Program-made: the position numbers and the translations under genes
Part shown: positions 1-6,232 of the stretch, in pieces
Layout: each line of letters starts with the position of its first letter
Position numbering within the stretch: the stretch's first letter is position 1
Notes under the pieces: generated by a model
Seen by the model: the letters and a program-made list of their open reading frames with translations, nothing else
The model's database searches: none
What the model was told of the DNA's origin: nothing
Assembly: GCA_002785165.1 (NCBI GenBank)
Contig: PFMI01000021.1
Location: 1 to 6,298, forward strand
Source of the DNA: a bacterium (Candidatus Gribaldobacteria) CG_4_10_14_0_8_um_filter_33_9
Lineage (GTDB): Bacteria > Patescibacteriota > Minisyncoccia > Minisyncoccales > CG1-02-41-26
DNA: 6,298 nucleotides
Reading direction: 5' to 3'

Positions 1-90
1 CTGCAGAAACAACTGCAAAACCAATCCATTAATCAATTACTTAAAATGCCTGCGGAGTCTAATTTTGGGTGGCATTATACATTTACTTGA
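1..90 (+). CDS. possible 3' end of an upstream gene (partial, weak)
   Basis: Frame 1 is open from the first base to a TGA at 88-90 and encodes 29 residues ending in ESNFGWHYTFT. The residue mix is protein-like (polar helix-like start, then an aromatic tail). It ends just before the extended -10 promoter of the next gene, which fits the end of an upstream gene. Against it, frame 2 is also open to 108, no family is recognisable, and 29 codons can stay open by chance. I do not assign a function; the stretch may simply be intergenic. Confidence 0.2.
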   Translation: MQKQLQNQSINQLLKMPAESNFGWHYTFT

Positions 91-101
91 CATTGATTTT
101 G

Positions 102-110
102 TGATATAGT
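102..110 (+). promoter_or_regulatory. extended -10 promoter of the defence cassette
   Basis: TGATATAGT is TG, one base, then TATAGT (5 of 6 to TATAAT), an extended -10 element. It ends 11 nt before the ATG at 122, so transcription starting about 7 nt downstream would leave a leader of only a few bases. No Shine-Dalgarno sequence precedes the ATG, which agrees with a leaderless or near-leaderless message. A TTTACT at 82-87 lies 17 bp upstream as a weak -35. A perfect TTGACA at 87-92 is only 12 bp away, too close for a classical -35. Confidence 0.55.
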
Positions 111-121
111 AAAAACAAGCA

Positions 122-691
122 ATGAGTCAAAAAAGCTTAGAAAAATTTAAAGAGCTTTTAATATACGTTGTCAAGCATTTTAATGACAATGAGACATTAA
201 CAGAAACTAAGCTGTGGAAGCTTTTATATTTTTGTGAAGCGGATTTTTATGAAAAATTTAACCACACTATTACTGGTGTTGACTATTATAAAAACTTATA
301 TGGTGCTACACCTGCAAAAGTAGTAATAAATAGAGTTTTACCTCAGGCTAAAGACTATGTAAAAACGGAGAAAATAAAAAAGGATAGCGGTAAAATAATG
401 ACAGTATTTAAGCCGCATAATGATTATAAATATAAAGCGTTATCTGCTAATGAGATTGAACAGATAAGGAAAACTTGTGAAAAATATTTTCGTTTATCGG
501 TCTCTGATATTACTATTTTAGCGCATCAAGACCCTCCATATCTTGGCGCGGAAAAAGGCAAAAAAATTGATTTTAGATTTGTAAATTATAGAGAAGATAA
601 AGATATTGAAGAGATAGAAGACGTTAAAACTTATAGCGGTACAATCTCTGATGAGGCGGCAGAGAATCTATTAACGTATGTCGCCAAATGA
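122..691 (+). CDS. Panacea-domain (DUF4065/SocA-like) antitoxin
   Basis: A 189-residue protein. Residues about 11-70 carry the Panacea/DUF4065 pattern: a helix LIYVVKHF, then LTETKLWKLLYFCEADFYEK, then a Thr-Gly-aromatic stretch and LYGATPAKVV, matching the family's KL-x-KLLYF...YGP-P core. A later AHQDPPYL (134-141) fits the family's conserved H-x-D-P segment. Panacea domains are known as promiscuous antitoxin domains that neutralise unrelated toxins when encoded beside them. The gene overlaps the following toxin-like gene by 14 nt, the usual layout of a coupled toxin-antitoxin pair. It is the first gene of the cassette, and its acidic tail (residues 157-167) could contact the toxin. ATG 122 is chosen because it is the first start after the promoter. 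The family call is from pattern recognition; the antitoxin role also rests on context. Confidence 0.8.
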   Translation: MSQKSLEKFKELLIYVVKHFNDNETLTETKLWKLLYFCEADFYEKFNHTITGVDYYKNLYGATPAKVVINRVLPQAKDYVKTEKIKKDSGKIMTVFKPHNDYKYKALSANEIEQIRKTCEKYFRLSVSDITILAHQDPPYLGAEKGKKIDFRFVNYREDKDIEEIEDVKTYSGTISDEAAENLLTYVAK

Positions 692-1112
692 AGCTTTAAA
701 TTATGCTGGCACGGATTTCATAAAAGGTGACCTTAGAAGATTAAAAAGGTTAGCTTCTTTAGGGGAAGATATCTTTAATAATTACAGAATAATAATAGGG
801 AAATTAACGGACGGCTTATTGCCGTCCTCTTTATTTAATTGTTTATTTGGCGATTGCTTAACACGAAAAACTGTAAAGGCAGAAACCATAGAATTTTATA
901 AAATTAGGGTTGGGATAACAAATCCTAAGATGTCGCCAAGCAGCGGAGCTCGTTTGGTTTATGGAATTATCAGGTCAAAGAAAAGCTTTATACCAATTTT
1001 GGTTTATGCTGCTTGCGAAGAAGGAAAGTTTTACCTAATAAATAATAAAAAACTGCCACTAAGGAAAAGTGGTTTGGTGCAGATTATAGATGAAAAATTG
1101 AAATTGATGTAA
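678..1112 (+). CDS. probable RelE-like toxin paired with the Panacea antitoxin
   Basis: A 144-residue basic protein starting inside the antitoxin gene (14-nt overlap, different frame), so translation is probably coupled; no clear ribosome-binding site is seen. Residues 14-26 (DFIKGDLRRLKRL) resemble the first helix of RelE/ParE toxins. Residues 73-112 (FYKIRVG, then SSGARLVYGI, then SFIPILVYAA) resemble the RelE beta-sheet core, whose usual pattern is a K-x-R strand, S-G-G-x-R-hydrophobic-Y and a final hydrophobic strand. R92 would match the conserved arginine. RelE-fold toxins usually cleave mRNA at the ribosome. The tail beyond about residue 117 is longer than in minimal RelE proteins. Unusually, a strong terminator-like hairpin lies within codons 44-50. 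The RelE assignment is moderate; membership of a toxin-antitoxin pair is better supported by position and overlap than by sequence. Confidence 0.6.
   Translation: MSPNEALNYAGTDFIKGDLRRLKRLASLGEDIFNNYRIIIGKLTDGLLPSSLFNCLFGDCLTRKTVKAETIEFYKIRVGITNPKMSPSSGARLVYGIIRSKKSFIPILVYAACEEGKFYLINNKKLPLRKSGLVQIIDEKLKLM
809..836 (+). terminator. intrinsic-terminator-like hairpin inside the toxin gene
   Basis: GGACGGC (809-815), loop TTATT, GCCGTCC (821-827): a perfect 7-bp stem of mostly G-C pairs in very AT-rich surroundings. It is followed at once by TCTTTATTT (828-836), 7 of 9 bases T. This is the layout of a Rho-independent terminator. It lies within the toxin reading frame, about 130 nt after the toxin start, so it might end part of the transcripts after the antitoxin. 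The U-tract is interrupted, so partial termination is more likely than full. Confidence 0.45.
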
Positions 1113-1120
1113 AATAAATT

Positions 1121-1126
1121 AAGGGA
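1121..1126 (+). promoter_or_regulatory. ribosome-binding site of the restriction-modification gene
   Basis: AAGGGA ends 6 nt before the ATG at 1133. It is the only clear Shine-Dalgarno-like site before a gene in this window and supports ATG 1133 over the in-frame ATG at 1139, which would be 12 nt away. Confidence 0.5.
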
Positions 1127-1132
1127 TTTAAT

Positions 1133-4100
1133 ATGATTATGAAAAATAAAGACCTCCAAGCAAAGTGGAATAAAGAGAAAGATTCCTATCAGACAAAGGA
1201 GGTTGGTTCTGGAGTCCAAAAGTTTGTCAAAGATTTATTAAAATCGGAAGATTTTTTTAATCTGAAAGAAGGGCTTGAATCAACACCATTAGAAAATAAA
1301 AAAAATGAGTTTACCGAAGAAAGTAAAACCAAAGCGGCGCGCAAGGCCGATATTATAATTTATGTAAATCCAGATATAGTTATTCCTGTAGAAGTTAAAA
1401 AATACGGAAACATTGAAGCTGGTTTAGGCCAGCTTCTACAATATCAGCTTGATATAGAAAAGAAATATGGTGTTTTAACAGACGGTTTTAGCTGGCAATT
1501 TTACAATAATGCATATCTACTTAAAGAATTTAAACTTGACCAAATTTTGGATAAACCAGATTTGTTTCAGGATTTTTGGCAAGAATATATTAAACCAGAA
1601 TTCTATTATTTATCATTTTTTGAAGAGATAGGGCAGCTAAAAATGTTTCAAGAAGATTTATCGGTGGGCTTGCGAAGACAGGATTTTTTTAGAGACATTA
1701 CTACCCTTATAAGAAGTTTCAAAAATAAGTTAGATATTGAAGGATATTTTACGGGATTAGAAAAGAAAGAGAAAGAAAAAAAGGCCATTGAAATTACTTA
1801 TGCTTACATTATCCAATTTATTTTATATAAAACGCTTGTTGATAATGAATTTGATGATTTTGCGAAAAATTTCGACGACATAAACAATTCTATTTTTGAA
1901 TGCCTAAAACAAAAACAGTATGGAAGAATTTTAGCAGTGATAGACGGCATATCTAACAACATATCAAAAAATATCTATCGGCCTTTCGCAAAAGAACAGG
2001 AATTTATAACAAAGACCGTTTTGGAACTTATACGTTCTCCAAAGAATGAATTACACGATGTTTCTCCGTGGCTTGATATTTTTGTATTTATAAAAAAGTA
2101 TAATTTCGCCAATGTTAAAAATGAAATTTTTGGCTATATATACGAAAACTATTTGAAAGAATTATATGAAGAAACACAAAAAGGTCAATATTTTACAGAC
2201 CCTGCAGTTGTCAATTTTATGTTAGAGCAGATTGGTTATAACGAAACAGAAATAAAAAGCCGTTTGGGCAACGACCCAGACGAAAATTATGTTTCTATTA
2301 TTGACCCATCTTGTGGTAGCGGTACATTTTTGTATAGCGCGACCGACAGAATAATCAATGCCGTGCCTAATGGTTCGCTGGCGATATCAAAAAAAGTGGA
2401 GGATTTAATCAATAACAATGTTTTTGGCTTAGATATAGCTGAATTTCCTTTGTATCTTGCAGAAATGAATATTTTAATGAGATTATTACCTTTGATTATT
2501 AATAGTAAATATAATAATCCGATAGATAAAAAAATAAAGGTTTTTAAAACCAACGATTCAATTGCGGAATTTATTTTTTCTGGATTGCAAAATACTCAAA
2601 ACGATAGGGATGTTGCCTTTGGCCAGCAATCGCTATTTATTACTAAAACTTTGGATTTAGGTTATAAAAGCTATGTGCGCGATGAAGGAGATTTAACGGA
2701 AATGAAACAAAGTATGCGCCCACCTCGTCGCAGATTTGATTTTGTTATAGGCAACCCGCCTTATATTTCGTTTAAAGAATGTTCAAAACAAAAAGTTTTA
2801 TTTTTTGAGCTGATGAAAAAAAGGAAGATTAAGATGAGTGATATCTATGGTGTAAATCTTCATAGTATACCGACAAATCAAAAAAAATATGCACCAAATC
2901 CAAATCTTTTTGCCTTTTTTATCGCTTTAGGAGTTGCATTATTAAAAGACAATGGCAGACTTTGTTATATCATTCCCCAAACAGTATTAACTGCGGGTGA
3001 TCTCGATGTTATTCGCTATCATTTAGCTAAATTTACTACGATTGAAAAAATTATAACTTTTAGCGGTAAAATGTTTGTTGGTAGAGGACTTAAACAGAAT
3101 AAACCAGTTGCTACTTCAAGTTTAGTGTTCGTTCTTTGTAAGGGCCGACCCGGCACTTTGCACCAAGTTGAGGTTATAAATTACACCAAAGCGAATAATG
3201 ATGTAGAGGAATGTTTGAACAATATTAGACAAAACAAGAAAATATTAAAAAAGAAAATTTTACAAAACAAACTCTTGCAGAATGTAGCTAATTGGAATTT
3301 TATTAAACAAAATAAGGTTTTTTTAGATTTTTACGAAAAATATAAGGCAGGAAGTAATAATATTTCAATTTATTACGATCATATTTTAGCAAAACATAAA
3401 TTTGGAAATAGATTCTATTTCGACAGGGGGCTAAAATATCCAAAAGATAAAATAAATAAAAGTTTGGGAAATAATAATGAGAAATATTTTATGGCAATAA
3501 ATAACAAAGGTGGATTTATGGTGTTAGCCTCTGAAGATTTTATAGATAGCAAATTATTAGATTTTCCCTTTGGTAGTCAGGGAGAAATTGTTTATAAACA
3601 AAAGTATAAAATAGTTTGGAGTTATATTAACTATAATTATTTTCATTTTTCGGAAAAGAATATAATGATAGATTATAATAATGTCTTAATTTCTTCAGAC
3701 AATAAAAATGAGTTAATGTACCTTCTGTCAATTCTGAATTCTCAATTATCAGTAAAAATATTTGATGGCTTTTTCCGAAATGAAAATGAAAAAGATATTT
3801 TAATTGGCATAAAAACTGTAAAAGAATTCGTGCGCGTTCCTAATATTACCGAAGATAATCAGTTTATTAAAGACGAGATAATAAAGAAAACTGATGAATT
3901 ATTAAAATTAGAAGAATTACGTTTGTCTGATTTGGTTGATTTTTCTGAAATAATGGTTCAAAAAATTAATTCTATTAAAGTAAAGAAGAATTCTTTGGTT
4001 TTAATAAAAGATGGCAAGGAGACTGAATGCAAAATTAGGAATAATCCCGCTTTGGTTGGAATAGTTATAAAAGCCAATTTTGCAAATGATAAGCTATTCA

Positions 4101-4315
4101 GAGAACAATTAAACTTGTCGGAATTGAAAAATTTGTTAGTAGTTGATTTAGAAAAACAAAAAGAGATAAAAGATTACATTGATGATTTGGTTTTCGCTTT
4201 GTATTTTAATATCTCGTTAGAAAAACTAGGATTAAATAACGCAGCAATTATAAAAAGTAAATGCGCTAAAAATCCTTTTTATAAGTTAGTAGCAGAGGTC
4301 AAATCTGATACATAA
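1133..4315 (+). CDS. Type IIG-like restriction-modification enzyme (nuclease and N6-adenine methyltransferase in one chain)
   Basis: A 1060-residue protein that should both cut unmodified DNA and methylate adenine in its recognition site. The N-terminal nuclease (about 1-135) shows D73, then E87-V-K89 after a hydrophobic strand, then glutamines in GLGQLLQYQ: a PD-(D/E)XK core. A helical connector spans about 160-345. The methyltransferase follows with GQYFTDPAVVNFM (351-363, motif X), DPSCGSGTF (391-399, S-adenosylmethionine-binding motif I), FGLDI (431-435) and NPPY (541-544, catalytic motif IV). The order X, I, IV marks the gamma class. NPNLFAFFIALGVALL and GRLCYIIP (589-615) complete the fold. 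Residues about 620-1060 should hold target recognition. The length fits MmeI/Eco57I-style enzymes, and no separate specificity subunit is present. All catalytic motifs look intact, with no frameshift. It lies 20 nt after the toxin gene and 4 nt before the HEPN-like gene. The recognition sequence cannot be read from the protein. Confidence 0.92.
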   Translation: MIMKNKDLQAKWNKEKDSYQTKEVGSGVQKFVKDLLKSEDFFNLKEGLESTPLENKKNEFTEESKTKAARKADIIIYVNPDIVIPVEVKKYGNIEAGLGQLLQYQLDIEKKYGVLTDGFSWQFYNNAYLLKEFKLDQILDKPDLFQDFWQEYIKPEFYYLSFFEEIGQLKMFQEDLSVGLRRQDFFRDITTLIRSFKNKLDIEGYFTGLEKKEKEKKAIEITYAYIIQFILYKTLVDNEFDDFAKNFDDINNSIFECLKQKQYGRILAVIDGISNNISKNIYRPFAKEQEFITKTVLELIRSPKNELHDVSPWLDIFVFIKKYNFANVKNEIFGYIYENYLKELYEETQKGQYFTDPAVVNFMLEQIGYNETEIKSRLGNDPDENYVSIIDPSCGSGTFLYSATDRIINAVPNGSLAISKKVEDLINNNVFGLDIAEFPLYLAEMNILMRLLPLIINSKYNNPIDKKIKVFKTNDSIAEFIFSGLQNTQNDRDVAFGQQSLFITKTLDLGYKSYVRDEGDLTEMKQSMRPPRRRFDFVIGNPPYISFKECSKQKVLFFELMKKRKIKMSDIYGVNLHSIPTNQKKYAPNPNLFAFFIALGVALLKDNGRLCYIIPQTVLTAGDLDVIRYHLAKFTTIEKIITFSGKMFVGRGLKQNKPVATSSLVFVLCKGRPGTLHQVEVINYTKANNDVEECLNNIRQNKKILKKKILQNKLLQNVANWNFIKQNKVFLDFYEKYKAGSNNISIYYDHILAKHKFGNRFYFDRGLKYPKDKINKSLGNNNEKYFMAINNKGGFMVLASEDFIDSKLLDFPFGSQGEIVYKQKYKIVWSYINYNYFHFSEKNIMIDYNNVLISSDNKNELMYLLSILNSQLSVKIFDGFFRNENEKDILIGIKTVKEFVRVPNITEDNQFIKDEIIKKTDELLKLEELRLSDLVDFSEIMVQKINSIKVKKNSLVLIKDGKETECKIRNNPALVGIVIKANFANDKLFREQLNLSELKNLLVVDLEKQKEIKDYIDDLVFALYFNISLEKLGLNNAAIIKSKCAKNPFYKLVAEVKSDT

Positions 4316-4319
4316 AACT

Positions 4320-4814
4320 ATGTCTAATCGAGATAAAAACTGGGATGATTATATCTATCCGCGAATAGATGATTTAATAAAAAAAGATTTTTATTTAGAA
4401 GCTTTTTATTTATGTTCCGCGACCATTGAGCATACCTTACAGTCTGCAATTCAAATACAGGAAAAGTGGATAAAAAATGTTATTAATCATTCAGGCCTGA
4501 AATTTAGGAATACTGATTTTGAAAAACTTAGCAATTTTACTTTAGGAAGGCTAATCTCGTATTTTTCTCGATATTGTGACAACGTTCAACTAATTTCTGA
4601 ATTAAATAAATTTAATTCACTCCGCATAAAATTTGTTCATAAACTATTAGACTTTTCATTAAAAGAATTAAATGAGGAAGCAAAAATTAATTTTGAGATA
4701 TATTGGAAATTAGTAGCCAAACTTAGTAGGTATATGATATGGATAAATTGTAAGCAGATTAGGAGTATAAAGCGAAAAATGAGACGTGGAAAAGGGGCCA
4801 GGTACTGTTTTTAA
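4320..4814 (+). CDS. HEPN-like helical protein with Rx4H motif, accessory to the restriction-modification gene
   Basis: A 164-residue, mainly helical protein starting 4 nt after the stop of the restriction-modification gene, so probably co-translated. No separate ribosome-binding site is seen. Residues 26-45 (LEAFYLCSATIEHTLQSAIQ) and LGRLISYF (75-82) form the helices typical of HEPN/DUF4145-like proteins. They are followed by LNKFNSLRIKFVHKLLDF with R102 and H107, an R-x4-H HEPN RNase motif. HEPN proteins are often RNases in abortive infection, toxin-antitoxin and restriction systems. The residue after R102 is Ile rather than the usual polar residue, so activity is uncertain. The last 20 or so residues are strongly basic and run into the junction DNA, possibly a replaced C-terminus. 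The fold call is moderate; the exact family is not recognised. Confidence 0.6.
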   Translation: MSNRDKNWDDYIYPRIDDLIKKDFYLEAFYLCSATIEHTLQSAIQIQEKWIKNVINHSGLKFRNTDFEKLSNFTLGRLISYFSRYCDNVQLISELNKFNSLRIKFVHKLLDFSLKELNEEAKINFEIYWKLVAKLSRYMIWINCKQIRSIKRKMRRGKGARYCF

Positions 4815-4849
4815 CTTCGCTGGCACAGAATTCGATAAAAATTCAAAAA
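4815..4849 (+). other. junction after the defence cassette, with a short toxin-start-like reading frame
   Basis: In the frame +1 to the end of the HEPN-like gene, bases 4792-4854 read without a stop until TAA at 4852-4854. They include FNFAGTEFDK, which resembles NYAGTDFIK near the start of the toxin at 678. It could be the remnant of a second toxin-like gene cut off by the repeat region, or chance. No start codon or terminator is obvious. Confidence 0.2.
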
Positions 4850-4885
4850 TTTAAATATAAAAAAGTCCCGTTATGAGCAGGGCGG
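4850..4885 (+). repeat. direct repeat A, copy 1
   Basis: An AT-rich block TTTAAATATAAAAAA is followed by a GC-rich block containing CGTTATGAGC and ending in GGGCGG. A second copy in the same orientation lies at 5388-5424, differing by one inserted A and a few substitutions. The A/T half followed by a conserved GC half looks like an element end or regulatory block rather than low-complexity sequence. There is a CCC/GGG complement but no convincing stem with a U-tract, so I do not call it a terminator. Confidence 0.65.
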
Positions 4886-4895
4886 AGTTTGAAAA

Positions 4896-4994
4896 TAATT
4901 CTCCAACATTCTTCCTCCTTCGCACATATCCTTCGCCAAGGCTACGGACTATCAAGAAGGCTACGGATGGACAAGGCAAGAATGTGAGAATATT
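4896..4994. repeat. long imperfect inverted repeat (stem-loop element)
   Basis: ATTCTC (4898-4903) plus ACATTCTT (4906-4913) pair with AAGAATGT (4978-4985) plus GAGAAT (4986-4991), giving 14 base pairs with a 2-nt bulge. Allowing one more bulge extends the outer stem to about 4896 and 4993. Inside, AAGGCTACGGA occurs twice (4938-4948 and 4957-4967). ATCCTTCGCC (4928-4937) nearly pairs with GGCTACGGAT (4959-4968), 8 of 10. It resembles a REP-like or small palindromic interspersed element. It carries no credible gene. Confidence 0.55.
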
Positions 4995-4995
4995 G

Positions 4996-5025
4996 TATTG
5001 TCTAATTCGTACGAATAGGTAAATA
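4996..5025 (+). repeat. 30-bp direct repeat with 12-bp palindrome, copy 1 (candidate operator)
   Basis: An exact 30-base match to 5310-5339. It contains the perfect palindrome ATTCGTACGAAT at 5005-5016. The palindrome is centred about 40 bp upstream of the expected transcription start of the ArsR-like gene, over the -35 region. That placement suits autoregulation by a dimeric winged-helix repressor. The repeat itself is directly seen; binding by the ArsR-like protein is inference. Confidence 0.8.
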
Positions 5026-5035
5026 CAAAAAATTG

Positions 5036-5044
5036 TGGTACAAT
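5036..5044 (+). promoter_or_regulatory. extended -10 promoter of the ArsR-like gene
   Basis: TGGTACAAT is an extended -10 element (TG, one base, TACAAT) identical to the one at 6233-6241. It ends 8 nt before ATG 5053, so the message should be leaderless or nearly so. No good -35 is present; that position is taken by the palindromic repeat. Confidence 0.6.
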
Positions 5045-5052
5045 GATTATAT

Positions 5053-5319
5053 ATGGAAATCAATCAAGCGGAAAAAATATTGAAGGCGCTGGCTAATCGA
5101 CGGCGGATAAAAATTATTAAATATCTAGCCGATCGTAGCAAGGCTTCGGTGACGGAACTTTCCGGTTTTCTCAAATTGTCGTTTAAATCAACATCAAAAC
5201 ACATGGCGGTTTTGAAAAACGCCGACCTGGTTGATACCGAGCAGGTGAGTTTGGTGGTCTATTATAGCCTTGTTAATCCATTAAATCCGTTATTAAAACA
5301 ACTTTTGTTTATTGTCTAA
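5053..5319 (+). CDS. ArsR-family winged helix-turn-helix regulator
   Basis: An 88-residue protein made up almost wholly of an ArsR-type DNA-binding domain. EKILKALANRRRIKIIKYL (7-25) is the classic opening helix pair. VTELSGFLKLSFKSTSKHMAVLKNADLVDTEQ (33-64) contains the helix-turn-helix with recognition helix around 45-56, and VSLVVYYSL (65-73) forms the wing. There is no cysteine and only one histidine (H50), so the known ArsR/SmtB metal sites (alpha-3 Cys pair, alpha-5 His/Asp) are absent. It is therefore unlikely to sense metals in the standard way. It should act as a dimeric repressor. The 30-bp repeat with palindrome lies in its promoter and again across its stop codon, so its last residues are encoded inside the repeat. 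The start follows the promoter by 8 nt. Confidence 0.88.
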   Translation: MEINQAEKILKALANRRRIKIIKYLADRSKASVTELSGFLKLSFKSTSKHMAVLKNADLVDTEQVSLVVYYSLVNPLNPLLKQLLFIV

Positions 5320-5339
5320 TTCGTACGAATAGGTAAATA
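5310..5339 (+). repeat. 30-bp direct repeat with 12-bp palindrome, copy 2
   Basis: Identical to 4996-5025 over 30 bases, with the palindrome ATTCGTACGAAT at 5319-5330. It overlaps the end of the ArsR-like gene (stop at 5317-5319) and lies about 90 bp upstream of the stomatin-like gene. It could serve as a second operator controlling that gene, or mark a recombination or duplication boundary. Confidence 0.8.
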
Positions 5340-5387
5340 GATTAAAAACGCGATAAATGGAGAAATAAAAAGTCAAAAACTTAAAAT

Positions 5388-5424
5388 TTTAAATATAAAA
5401 AAAGCTTCGTTATGAGCGGGGCGG
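5388..5424 (+). repeat. direct repeat A, copy 2
   Basis: Matches 4850-4885 in the same orientation: TTTAAATATAAAAAA, one extra A, then a GC-rich half sharing CGTTATGAGC and GGGCGG. It ends 7 nt before ATG 5432, so this copy sits in the leader of the stomatin-like gene. TATAAA at 5394-5399 could be a -10, but this is weak. The rest of the space (5340-5387) is AT-rich with nothing I can name. Confidence 0.65.
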
Positions 5425-5431
5425 CAAAGAA

Positions 5432-6223
5432 ATGCCAACACTTTATTATGTCATAATTTTTTTAATAGTTCTTATTTTTGCTTCTTTGAGGGTTGTTAAG
5501 CAATATGAAAGAAGCGTGATATTTTTTCTTGGCAAATTCACGGGTATCCGCGGGCCCGGGCTTATAATTTTAATCCCGATTTTTGAAAGGATGGCAAAGG
5601 TTATGTTGCGAACAGTCACCATGAACATTCCTTCGCAGAAAATCATTACCAAAGACAATGTCTCCATTGATATTGCCGCCGTTGCCTATTATCACATTGT
5701 TGATCCGGAAAAAGCGGTTATCGGTGTTGAGAATGTTTACGAAGCGGTTAATCAGATAAGCCAGACAACCGTCAGGAATGTTGTCGGGCAGTTCATGCTT
5801 GACCAGCTGCTTTCGCAAACCGGGGAGATAAATAACCAGATAAAAAATGTCATTGACGCGCACACCGAGCCCTGGGGCGCGCAGGTGACGGCAGTTGAAA
5901 TAAAAGATATTGTTTTACCCGATAACATGCAGCGGGCCATGGCCAAAGAAGCGGAAGCCGAACGTGAAAGAAGGGCAAAAATTGTTGCCGCCCAAGGAGA
6001 ATTTCAGGCGGCGGTCAAACTTGGCGAAGCAGCCGATATTATTATGAGCCATCCGATCGCGCTGCAGCTTCGAACCCTGCAGACTCTGGCCGAGATAAGC
6101 ACCGAAAAAAACTCAACTATTATTTTCCCGGCGCAATTTATGAATAATATCCGGGAAGTGCTGGACACTATCAATGCCGATGCTATTTCTATGACAAAAA
6201 ATCCGCCAAAGATTATAAAATAA
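5432..6223 (+). CDS. SPFH/stomatin-like membrane protein (slipin family)
   Basis: A 263-residue membrane-anchored scaffold protein. Residues about 3-19 ([17 protein letters not shown]) are a single N-terminal membrane segment. [31 protein letters not shown] (24-54) is the typical stomatin opening of the SPFH domain, followed by the beta-rich core [25 protein letters not shown] (72-96). [18 protein letters not shown] (112-129) and [37 protein letters not shown] (148-184) are very conserved, the latter leading into a coiled coil. Length fits bacterial slipins (about 250-270). These proteins oligomerise at the membrane and often work with NfeD-type partners; none is seen here. Codon and base use are GC-richer than in the defence cassette. 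No clear ribosome-binding site; ATG 5432 is right for the membrane segment. Confidence 0.93.
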   Translation: MPTLYYVIIFLIVLIFASLRVVKQYERSVIFFLGKFTGIRGPGLIILIPIFERMAKVMLRTVTMNIPSQKIITKDNVSIDIAAVAYYHIVDPEKAVIGVENVYEAVNQISQTTVRNVVGQFMLDQLLSQTGEINNQIKNVIDAHTEPWGAQVTAVEIKDIVLPDNMQRAMAKEAEAERERRAKIVAAQGEFQAAVKLGEAADIIMSHPIALQLRTLQTLAEISTEKNSTIIFPAQFMNNIREVLDTINADAISMTKNPPKIIK

Positions 6224-6232
6224 CAACACGAA

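Noticed and set aside
87..92. Perfect TTGACA as a -35 box
   Set aside because: It lies only 12 bp before TATAGT (105-110). The alternative -10 at proper spacing (110-115, TAAAAA) is poor, so the extended -10 alone is preferred.
689..691. TGA as a recoded sense codon joining antitoxin and toxin
   Set aside because: The toxin is in a different frame, so read-through of this TGA would not enter it, and no other gene here has an internal TGA.
1053..1082. Inverted repeat around CCACT...AGTGG near the toxin gene end
   Set aside because: The stem is short with a bulge, no T-run follows, and it lies in coding sequence; likely chance.
1031..2553. Minus-strand reading frames at 1031-1219 and 2287-2553
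   Set aside because: They lie opposite the toxin and restriction-modification genes with no promoter or family signal.
5005..5016. ATTCGTACGAAT as a LexA (SOS) box
   Set aside because: The known Gram-positive LexA box (CGAAC-N4-GTTCG) has the half-sites in a different arrangement; no LexA gene is seen here.
4851..5063. 70-residue minus-strand reading frame
   Set aside because: It runs through the inverted repeat and promoter region, lacks family features, and its composition follows the repeats.
4850..5424. CRISPR array
   Set aside because: Repeat copies are only two each, spaced hundreds of bases apart, with a gene between them.
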